Positions 56,101-64,000 of a stretch of 64,000 bases of DNA are shown here, piece by piece. Position numbers and translations under genes: made by a program. The first letter of the stretch is position 1. Each line of letters opens with the position of its first letter. This DNA is from Artemisia argyi (taxonomy: Eukaryota > Streptophyta > Magnoliopsida > Asterales > Asteraceae): contig CM060687.1 of NCBI GenBank assembly GCA_030686995.1, positions 169,494,090 to 169,558,089 of the forward strand, read 5' to 3'. The notes under the pieces were generated by a model, which did no database searches, was not told the origin of the DNA, and saw nothing but the letters and a program-made list of their open reading frames with translations.

Positions 56101-57959
56101 ACTACTTAAGCTATTTGACTGTTTTTATTATAACAACTACAACTATGATAACCAACTAACAAGCTAACAATATTATTCTATAAATTAACTATCAGACACC
56201 AACTAAGCACAATTTATCAAGAACTAAACATATTACTCATTGAAACAGTAAAATGCATAAAAATAATGAAAATGGCTTACAAATGAGATCCAAGCCACAA
56301 CTAGAACCAAGAACTGAGTACCAATCCTAATGCTTTCCACAAAGCTCTAAACCAAGGCCTTCCAAGATAGCACTTGCTCCAAGCTTCGTCTACAGTAACC
56401 TCTATTTTTTTATTATTTTCTATTTTCTAGTGTATTTTCTTAAATATGAATTATTGATTGTTCAAATGACTTTAAAAGCTTGCAATAGCTTACTGAGAGC
56501 TAAGTAGTGTTAGTAGAGTCCTTATAAACAACAATCACTCAACTGAAATTAAGATACTTGAATTGAAAATGGACAATGGTACAATAACTTGAAAACTTTA
56601 AAAGATAGATTGAAACTGAGTACAAAGCTGTTTATTACACTTTAGAAAAGTTAACAAACACTTAAGTAACAGAAATTGAAGATTAAACTAGTGTGAAAAC
56701 TAATTAATTATTCTACTTTTATCATAAACTAGGATTACAAATTCTATATCTTTCTCTTCTGTCTTCCTGGCTATTTATCACCAAAAACTCTTCCAACTAG
56801 CACAAATATCTCATCCCACTTGATCCTAGCCATTGAAAAAGTCCAATTCATCCAAACCGTTTAAACTTAATTTGGCGCCAAATCTCTTACACGTGTGTAG
56901 GAGATGTTCTGATACAATTAATGGTTCTTGGGAGTATATGGATGAGTAAGGTACACGTTTGGCGCAATTTTGGACTAAGTTGAGTGGTATTGCTCAATAC
57001 TGTGGGTATGGTATGCTACAGTGGTGGTTTTGGGTGTGAGTTGGGTGTGAAGTGCATTTATTGTAGCGTGTTAGGGGTGAAGGAGATGGTGGAGAGTGAA
57101 TGTGATGATGAGGGTGTGAGCTGGAGGTTGAGGTGGAGTAACAGGTGTGGGTGAGAGGTGGAAGGTGAAGAGGAAAACGCGGGTGTTTGTTTTATTTATT
57201 TACAAAAAAAGGTGGGGTGGGCTGGATCTGGTTTTGGATGGGCCTGGGTGGTGGACTGGACTGGATCTGGTTTTGGTGTTGGGTTTAGTTTTGGTTTATA
57301 AATAATTAAGGGTGGATCCGGTTTGGTTTTTTAACTAATAAATCACAAGGACCAAATGTGTAATATAGGTAAAGTTGAGGGCTGTTTTGTGATTTTTCCA
57401 AACTCCACATAAGGACTAAACCTGCAATTAAACATTAGTACAAGGACCATAATTGCATATTTTTCCATTTTAAACCTTAGGGACCAAAACTGTCAATACC
57501 ACAAACTCCAGGGACCAAACTTGTAATTTATCAAAACTTTTCTCATAAGGACCAATTATGTCAAATATTGAATAGTACAAAGTTTATTTTGATTAATTTC
57601 CAATTTTAAAACCTTAAGGACTATTTTTTGACAGTTTTCCAAAGATGAGGGACCAAAGTTGTCATTTTGCCATTTTTAAACTTTAAAGGACTTTTCTTGA
57701 CAACTTATGAATTCCAAGGACCTTTTATGACATTTGTATAAGTTTTGATTTACCAGGGACTAGTTTTGCCAATTTTCCAAAGTTCAGGGACTGAAACTGT
57801 AAATTATGTGAAATGTTTTGTTTTTCATCAGTTTTCAATCCTTATGCATAAAAACACAATCCAGGGATAATTTTATGTATTTCAAGGCATTCCTGTGTGT
57901 TTTCATATGTTTTTGCAGCTTATATGTAACAGAAATGATGAGTATTTACACACTCATCA
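53107..57959 (-). repeat. 3' LTR of element D
   Basis: On the minus strand it starts TGATGAGTGTGTAAATACTC (with ACTCATCA completing an inverted repeat of the first 8 bases) and ends GTCCAATCA. Exact boundaries come from the break in element C at 53106 and the PPT at 57960. The sequence is AT-rich, with many GGACCAAA-type words at 57340-57800. ORFs inside are short and unremarkable. Confidence 0.82.
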
Positions 57960-58674
57960 ATCCCCCACACTAAACTATTGCTAGTCCCTAGCAATTTATT
58001 TGAGAAAAAATTAATGGATTTTTACTCTTTACCAAAAGCCATCACTTCTGGAGTAGCCAGGTGTAAGAACTGTGGCACACCTGATAATCTTGTGATTTTT
58101 AGCAAACCACCAGCTGTCAACGGATTTGATTTGTCTTTACCGGAAGCCGTTTGCTTCTGGACTAGCCAACTCTTGATGGAATAGTCAACATCTTGGTGAG
58201 CTGATTACCAATTATGGATTTTCTACGGCCTTTACCACAAGCCATAATCTTGCGGGCTAGCCAACTCATTAGCTTTTTAGGATAATGGGGAGTTGAGGAA
58301 CCATACAATTTTTGGCAAATTGCAAGCCATCAACGGTTTTGAGATGTCTTTACCAAGAGCCGTTTGCTCCTGGACTAGCCAATCCTGTTGTGGGTTAGAC
58401 ATGGAGGATTGATACCATTTATTGCATTTCTAAGTGTGAAAAAACTTTAAATTTTGATCAAATGAGGGTGCTTGATGGAACATGTGTTTGAATTCGTGAG
58501 AATCCCCCCCCCCCCCCCCCCCCCACTTAGAAATGAATATTGCCCTCAATATTCAAAACACCGGGTGTTAAACCGATACTTAGAACGTAAGAAGGAAATA
58601 TTTATAACCTTTATTTTAGGCTATTTACATACAAACTCACTTTTTTTTTTTTTTTTTTTTTTTCTTTTTGTTTT

Positions 58675-58715
<41 letters not shown>

Positions 58716-59040
58716 TAATCACTACCTGCCAGGCTTGTGTCAGGTTTACCACGCTAGCTAATCACTTGTGAATGATTAACTGTAATAAATTTGTCCTGAC
58801 AGCCCGGGAGTTGAATGATAAAGTAAATAATATACATACAAAACATGATTATTGAAATTTGAAACATATTTACTTTTGAAACGGTGGTAGAAAGTAGAAA
58901 GAAGTCAGAAATACGGGTGAAAACCCATATTGCTATGCTTTTGATTACCGAGTCATTAGCTTGACTCGACCTCGAATTGATTTGTTCATGAGGTAGCTTG
59001 TTTTTGATTCCCGAGTCACTAGCTTGACTCGACCCCGAAT
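57960..59040 (-). other. Element D untranslated 3' interior
   Basis: Between the pol stop and the LTR. Contains two GAGTCA/TGACTC hairpins (59013-59030, 58950-58967), the CATTG-type hairpin variant (58535-58554) followed in sense by a G-run (C-run on plus, 58503-58524), T-runs (58640-58712), and a threefold repeat with TAGCCA / TTTACC blocks (58020-58390). No env-like ORF. Confidence 0.7.
58535..58554 (-). promoter_or_regulatory. CATTG-type hairpin, element D
   Basis: In element sense GAATATTGAGGGCAATATTC, 8-bp stem with AGGG loop, then TAAGTGGGGG. The stem differs from A and B at paired positions only. Confidence 0.7.
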
Positions 59041-62000
59041 TTAATTGTCCTTGGGGAAAGTTTGGAGATCCGGGACAACCATGTTTGGGAAGTCCTCTCC
59101 AAAGTAATGTTTCACACGATGGCCATTTACTTTAAAACATGGACCGTCATTTTGAGATAACTCAACGGTACCATATGGATAAACTTTAGTGATAGTAAAT
59201 GGACCAGTCCAACGGGTTTTTAATTTACCCGAGAAGATCTTTAATCTAGAGTTAAAGAGAAGTACTCGATCACCGACGTTAAAAACGCGGTTCTTTATTT
59301 TTGAGTCATGAATTCTCTTTGTTTTCTCTTTATAGATTAAAGAGTTCTCGTAAGCCTGATCACGTAGTTCATTTAGTTCATTCATTTGAACTTTTCTGTG
59401 ATCACCCGCAGTTTTGAGGTCAAAGTTGGCATGTTTCAAAGCCCAGTAGGCTTTGTGCTCAAGTTCCATCGGTAAATGACATGTCTTTCCGTACACAAGC
59501 TTGTAAGGTGTACACCCAATGGGTGTTTTATAAGCTGTACGAAAGGCCCATAGTGCGTCATCTAATTTATCCGACCAGGCAGCACGGTTTTCACCAACAG
59601 TCCTTTCAAGTATCCTTTTGATACCACGATTTGAAACTTCCACTTGCCCACCTGTTTGTGGGTGATACGCGGTAGAAAGACGGTGGGTTACACCATACTT
59701 TTGCATGACTTTATCAAATTTGTCATTGCAGAAATGCGTACCACGATCACTTATAATAGCACGTGGGATTCCAAAACGGGCAAAAAGAGATTTCAGGAAT
59801 TTCACTACAACTCGGGCATCATTTGTGTGTAAAGCTTTTGCTTCAACCCACTTTGATAAATAATCAACTGCCACAAGTATGTACTTGTTTCCTCTAGATG
59901 ATGGAAATGGCCCCATAAAGTCAATGCCCCAGATATCAAATATTTCACATACTTGAATAGCATTTTGTGGCATCTCATTTCTTTGTGAAATGTTTCCATG
60001 ACGCTGACAAGCGTCACAGGTTTTAATGAGATCCTGGGCATCTTTATAAATTGTGGGCCAGAAGAATCCGGAATCAAACACCTTTTTGGCGGTGTAATTA
60101 GGACTATGATGTCCCCCAGTGGGTCCAGCATGGCAAGCCTTAAGAATTTCAGTGGCTTCCTGTCCATATACACACCGTCGGATGACTTGATCCGCACAGA
60201 TTTTGAATAAGTAGGGGTCATCCCAGAAGTAATGTTTAACATCCTTAAAGAATTTATTCTTCTGTTGGGTTGACATCCCTTTCACAACAAAGTTACCCGC
60301 ATGGTAGTTTGCGAAATCGGCAAACCATGGGGTAGTAGAATCTCCACGAAAAGCAACCGCATTGAGTGTTTCGAGAGGAAATGTTTCATTTATTTCCTTT
60401 TTCTCATACACATTTTGATGAGGGTTTTCTAATCGGGACAAATGATCAGCAGCCAGGTTCTCAGCTCCTTTTTTATCACGAATAATGATATCAAATTCTT
60501 GGAGGAGGAGAACCCAACGGAGCAATCTCGGCTTTGCATCTTGTTTTGCAAATAGATATTTAAGAGCCGAGTGATCCGTATACACTACGCTTTTAGTCAA
60601 GATTAAGTATGTCCGAAATTTCTCAAAAGCATACACCACAGCTAATAATTCTTTTTCTGTAGTGGTGTAATGAGTTTGAGCTTCGTTCATAGTTTTGCTT
60701 GCGTAGTGGATAGGCTGAAAGTGTTTCGTTTTGCGTTGCCCCAAGACTGCACCGATAGCAAAATCACTTGCATCGCACATAAGCTCGAAGGGTAAGTCCC
60801 AGTCGGGGGCAATAAGAATGGGTGCCTCAGTAAGCTTTTTCTTTAATGTTTCAAAAGCTTCGATGCACTCTGGTGAGAAGATAAAAGGAGTATCCTTTTC
60901 AAGGAGATGAGTCATAGGCCGTGATATTTTAGAAAAATCTTGTATAAATCGACGATAGAAACCGGCATGACCCAAGAAACTCCTAATACCTTTGACGGTA
61001 GTAGGGTGAGGCAATTTTGCAATGACATCAACCTTAGCTCTGTCAACCTCAATCCCATTCTTGGAAATCTTATGGCCGAGGACAATGCCCTCTTTGACCA
61101 TAAAGTGACTCTTTTCCCAATTTAGACATAGATTGGTGTCTTTACACCTTTTCAACATTGTTTCTAAATTGGTGAGACATGTTTGGAATGAATCCCCAAT
61201 GACCGAAAAGTCATCCATAAAGACCTCCATAGTTTTACCGATCATGTCGGTAAATATGGCCATCATGCACCTCTGAAACGTACCTGGAGCATTACATAAG
61301 CCAAAAGGCATACGTTTATAAGCAAAGGTTCCATAAGGGCATGTAAAGGTAGTCTTTTCTTGATCCGATGGATCAATGGGGATTTGAAAGTATCCTGAGA
61401 AACCATCAAGGAAATAATAGTACTCGTTTCCAGCTAATCTCTCAAGCATCTGGTCCATAAAGGGCAGCGGAAAGTGGTCTTTGCGGGTGGCGTCATTTAA
61501 CTTACGATAGTCAATGCAAACACGCCATCCGGTAACCAGCCGAGTTGGAATCAACTCATTTTCCTCATTGGTGACAACAGTAATGCCACCCTTTTTTGGG
61601 ACACAATGAATGGGACTAACCCATGGACTATCAGAGATAGGGTAAATCAATCCTGCATCAAGAAGTTTAAGAACCTCTTGTTTAATCACATCATGGATTT
61701 TTGGATTTACCCTTCTTTGATGTTGCACTGCAGGCTTGAAGTCATCCTCCATCAAGATTTTGTGTGTACAAAAATCTGGGTTAATACCCTTAATATCGGA
61801 GAGTTTCCAAGCAATTGCTTGCTTGTTTGACTTCAAGACCTTTATGAGAGCACTCTTCTCCTCAACACTCAAACCTTTAGCAATAATGACGGGTAATTTA
61901 TCATCACCCTCCAAGAATGCGTATTCAAGATGAGGAGGTAAGTCCTTGAGTTCGACCTCAGGAAAATCATCAGTTTCCTCAACATATTTGATTTCCTGAT

Positions 62001-63999
62001 TATGAAGTTGTACGGGAGGGAGTGGAAGAGAATTGTCTTGATTTAGCAATCTCTCAAGGAGAAGAATATCTCCCTCCAGATCAATCTCAGTGTTATCAAT
62101 TCCCAATGGAACTGAATCACTTTTGAGAAAAGCCTCGACCTCTTCCAAAAGGAAATCACTTCCCTCAAACGGAGTGAGAGAAGGGGAAGAGTCGGAAATG
62201 ATAGGTTCAGATGATGGAGTGGCATCCCCACTCACAGAATTATGAGAATAACCAAGAAACTCTTGAGAGTACTCCTCAGAAGCAATGTCTATGATATCTA
62301 TTTGATTAACTGCTTCAGAATCATAATTGGAAGAGTACCTCGAGGTTTGATCGAGGTTAAATGTAACAGCTTCATTACCCACACGAAGAGTGATTTCTTG
62401 CTCAAATACATCGATAAGAGCACGGCCCGTTCTAAGGAAACCCCTCCCAACAATGAGAGGGACCCTTTGATCGGCATCGAAATCAACCACTACAAAGTCA
62501 GCGGGGAGATGAAATTCTCCGACCTTCACAAACACGTCCTCGGCAATGCCGAGAGGACGAGATATCGATCGGTCTGCAAGCTCTAAAGTCATGCATGTAG
62601 GAGTAAGATCAGGAAGAGAAAGTTTCTTCCAAACTGAGTACGGCATTAGGTTGATACTTGCACCAAGATCGGCCAAGGCATAGCAATCAACCATTCCCGG
62701 AAATACACATGGTATTAGAAATTTTCCAGGATCTCCCAGCTTCTCGGGAAGCTTCTTTAAAAGAACTGCAGAGCAGTTCTCATTCAAGGGAGTCTTTGCC
62801 ATTTCAAACAGTTTCTCCTTGTTGCTTAACAAGTGTTTGATTGTTGATGCAAATTTGGGCATCAGAATAATAGCATCCGCAAAGCTAATGTCAAAATGCA
62901 AATCTTGGAAGATTTGAAAGAATTTATCCATCTGGTGACTAGCTTTTTCACGGAGCTTTTGTTCACTCAAACGTGAGGGATAAGGAATAGAGGAAGTAGA
63001 AGGTCTGGACTGAGGTGTTTCAACTGGAATATCATTTGGTTCAAAAACAACTCTAGGTTTTGGTTTGGGTTTCGGGACAACATGAGGTGGGACGTTTTGG
63101 GTACCTCCCTTATGAGTAGGAAGTACTTCGTCCTTATTTACCTCGACGTTATTTTCCACTACCTTGGGAGAAGAAGAAGAAGGGGTAGTGGGAATAGTAG
63201 GTCCATCATATGAAACTCCGCTCCTGGTCGTGATCGCCTTTGCATCGCCCCTCGGGTTTGCGATCGTGTTGCTCGGAAGTTTTCCAGAGCCCGAGGGTTG
63301 TTCATTTAAAGATTTCTTAATTTCAGAAATCTGGCTGACCAACAACCTGTTTGTCTCTTCTTGAGTTTTCATGAACTGCTTTAACAACTCATCTGATGAT
63401 GGTTGTGGAGCTGGGAGAATGGCTTGTGTTTGGTTAGGGAAATTTTGGACACGGTTATTTTGATTATAACCTTGTTGTGGCTGAAAATTCCCTTGATTTG
63501 GATTACCATTTCCCTGAAAATGATTTCCGGGGTTGAAATTGTTTCTGTTAAAGTTTCCTTGATTGTGGAAACCTTGATTCTGTCCAGGATGGAAATTCCC
63601 TTGGTTTTGATAACCTTGGTTCATTCTGGGTTGGTTCTGGTTCCTGTTTTGCAAATTTGGGTTTTGATTAAACCCGGGTGGCCCCATATGTGTGTTAGCA
63701 CGGTAACTTGGTTCCATTTGAGGACGGTATTGATTACCTCCCTGATTTGTAGTACCGGCTAGGGCATTGGCTTCAAAAGGACTACCATCGGTGGCAGTAC
63801 AATTGTAGTAAGCATGTGGGCCACCACAAGTGACACAAACTTCCACTTTTTTAACTTCAGCATGTGAAGGGTTTTGTGTGAAAGTGACTTTTTTCTGGCT
63901 TGAGAGAACCAAAGCTTGAATGGCGTCCGTGAGTTTATCTATCTTAGCATCGGTGCTAGAAGTACTCACGGGTGATGAAGTAGAAGGACCAGCACTCAC
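59041..63999 (-). CDS. Ty3/gypsy gag(C-term)-pol polyprotein, N-terminus outside window
   Basis: Open for 1652 codons without stop. In order, counted from the window edge: a zinc-knuckle-like [13 protein letters not shown] (about 54-66); an Asn/Gln/Gly-rich stretch (85-205); aspartic protease with [10 protein letters not shown] (about 444); reverse transcriptase with [11 protein letters not shown] (about 826), [28 protein letters not shown] and catalytic FMDD (about 926); RNase H with [13 protein letters not shown] (about 1075), [14 protein letters not shown] and [11 protein letters not shown]; integrase with an HHCC-type zinc domain ([10 protein letters not shown] to CDACQRHGN, about 1293-1333), [18 protein letters not shown] and [20 protein letters not shown]. 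It would make and insert element DNA. DLGAS instead of DTG/DSG is usual for the Athila/Tat side of gypsy elements as I recall. No damage is visible, so it may be functional and could serve A, B and C in trans. Confidence 0.93.
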   Translation of the reverse strand: MSAGPSTSSPVSTSSTDAKIDKLTDAIQALVLSSQKKVTFTQNPSHAEVKKVEVCVTCGGPHAYYNCTATDGSPFEANALAGTTNQGGNQYRPQMEPSYRANTHMGPPGFNQNPNLQNRNQNQPRMNQGYQNQGNFHPGQNQGFHNQGNFNRNNFNPGNHFQGNGNPNQGNFQPQQGYNQNNRVQNFPNQTQAILPAPQPSSDELLKQFMKTQEETNRLLVSQISEIKKSLNEQPSGSGKLPSNTIANPRGDAKAITTRSGVSYDGPTIPTTPSSSSPKVVENNVEVNKDEVLPTHKGGTQNVPPHVVPKPKPKPRVVFEPNDIPVETPQSRPSTSSIPYPSRLSEQKLREKASHQMDKFFQIFQDLHFDISFADAIILMPKFASTIKHLLSNKEKLFEMAKTPLNENCSAVLLKKLPEKLGDPGKFLIPCVFPGMVDCYALADLGASINLMPYSVWKKLSLPDLTPTCMTLELADRSISRPLGIAEDVFVKVGEFHLPADFVVVDFDADQRVPLIVGRGFLRTGRALIDVFEQEITLRVGNEAVTFNLDQTSRYSSNYDSEAVNQIDIIDIASEEYSQEFLGYSHNSVSGDATPSSEPIISDSSPSLTPFEGSDFLLEEVEAFLKSDSVPLGIDNTEIDLEGDILLLERLLNQDNSLPLPPVQLHNQEIKYVEETDDFPEVELKDLPPHLEYAFLEGDDKLPVIIAKGLSVEEKSALIKVLKSNKQAIAWKLSDIKGINPDFCTHKILMEDDFKPAVQHQRRVNPKIHDVIKQEVLKLLDAGLIYPISDSPWVSPIHCVPKKGGITVVTNEENELIPTRLVTGWRVCIDYRKLNDATRKDHFPLPFMDQMLERLAGNEYYYFLDGFSGYFQIPIDPSDQEKTTFTCPYGTFAYKRMPFGLCNAPGTFQRCMMAIFTDMIGKTMEVFMDDFSVIGDSFQTCLTNLETMLKRCKDTNLCLNWEKSHFMVKEGIVLGHKISKNGIEVDRAKVDVIAKLPHPTTVKGIRSFLGHAGFYRRFIQDFSKISRPMTHLLEKDTPFIFSPECIEAFETLKKKLTEAPILIAPDWDLPFELMCDASDFAIGAVLGQRKTKHFQPIHYASKTMNEAQTHYTTTEKELLAVVYAFEKFRTYLILTKSVVYTDHSALKYLFAKQDAKPRLLRWVLLLQEFDIIIRDKKGAENLAADHLSRLENPHQNVYEKKEINETFPLETLNAVAFRGDSTTPWFADFANYHAGNFVVKGMSTQQKNKFFKDVKHYFWDDPYLFKICADQVIRRCVYGQEATEILKACHAGPTGGHHSPNYTAKKVFDSGFFWPTIYKDAQDLIKTCDACQRHGNISQRNEMPQNAIQVCEIFDIWGIDFMGPFPSSRGNKYILVAVDYLSKWVEAKALHTNDARVVVKFLKSLFARFGIPRAIISDRGTHFCNDKFDKVMQKYGVTHRLSTAYHPQTGGQVEVSNRGIKRILERTVGENRAAWSDKLDDALWAFRTAYKTPIGCTPYKLVYGKTCHLPMELEHKAYWALKHANFDLKTAGDHRKVQMNELNELRDQAYENSLIYKEKTKRIHDSKIKNRVFNVGDRVLLFNSRLKIFSGKLKTRWTGPFTITKVYPYGTVELSQNDGPCFKVNGHRVKHYFGEDFPNMVVPDLQTFPKDN

Positions 64000-64000
64000 T

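Larger units (their letters stand above)
53107..64000 (-). mobile_element. Ty3/gypsy retrotransposon D (5' part outside window)
   Basis: Minus-strand element with a 4.85-kb 3' LTR (53107-57959), a PPT (AGTGTGGGGGA, 57960-57970) and a polyprotein reading frame open up to the window edge. Type is Athila/Tat-like by the DLGAS protease, the shared cis modules and the long LTR. The 5' LTR, PBS and gag start lie beyond 64000. Confidence 0.88.

Noticed and set aside
59644..63762. Plus-strand ORFs opposite the gypsy polyprotein
   Set aside because: Antisense shadows of the minus-strand pol gene.

Overview
This is a repeat-dense plant nuclear window. It shows spliced and broken transposon genes, a chloroplast-targeted early light-induced protein (ELIP) gene, Ty1/copia and Ty3/gypsy LTR elements, CACTA transposons, a LINE, a SINE and a probable Helitron. 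The retroelement ORFs (CxxC zinc-ribbon ORF, gag-pol with a [13 protein letters not shown] knuckle and a DLGAS protease) look like those I remember from Asteraceae genomes such as Tanacetum and Artemisia. Asteraceae is therefore my guess; eudicot is safer.

Layout. The only likely host gene is an intronless ELIP (2170-2727, minus) with a TATA box and a G-box. Its 3' and 5' flanks form copy 1 of a direct segmental duplication (44-2818, open at the left because a CACTA terminus occupies 1-43). Copy 2 starts near 5203 but is cut into four pieces: 5203-5541, 19552-20248, 26646-26690 and 36443-36825. In copy 2 the 3' flank of ELIP joins directly to its 5' flank, so the gene itself is missing.

The pieces of copy 2 are separated by three composite insertions. 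The first is a 14-kb CACTA transposon (5542-19551) carrying a broken TNP2 C-terminus, a four-exon Transposase_24 gene, a 41-bp minisatellite and nested LTR element A (9624-16353, TSD AAAAT). The second is a LINE (20249-24868, minus) holding a 947-bp CACTA (22425-23371, TSD TCT), joined head-to-head to a copia fragment (24870-26640). The third is a probable Helitron (26691-36442, minus) holding a very young non-autonomous copia element E (27385-35954, TSD TAAGG).

After copy 2 comes a short MITE-like piece, then LTR element C (36945 to beyond the window). Element C is itself hit by element B (44230-50954, TSD GGAGC) in its interior and by gypsy element D (53107 to beyond 64000, minus) in its 3' LTR. 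D is the only element with an apparently intact polyprotein (zinc knuckle, protease, RT, RNase H, integrase).

How the parts work together. A, B and C have no polymerase but carry their own unrecognised ORFs: an acidic protein in A and B, and a double CxxC zinc-ribbon protein in C. They share with pol-bearing D a 3' cis module made of a GAGTCA/TGACTC hairpin just after the ORF and a second hairpin (stem ending CATTG / CAATG) followed by a G-rich tract. The stem of the second hairpin shows compensatory base changes between elements. I infer that D-like elements mobilise A, B and C in trans. Element E has a separate 75-bp hairpin module present both in its LTR promoter and in front of an internal ORF.
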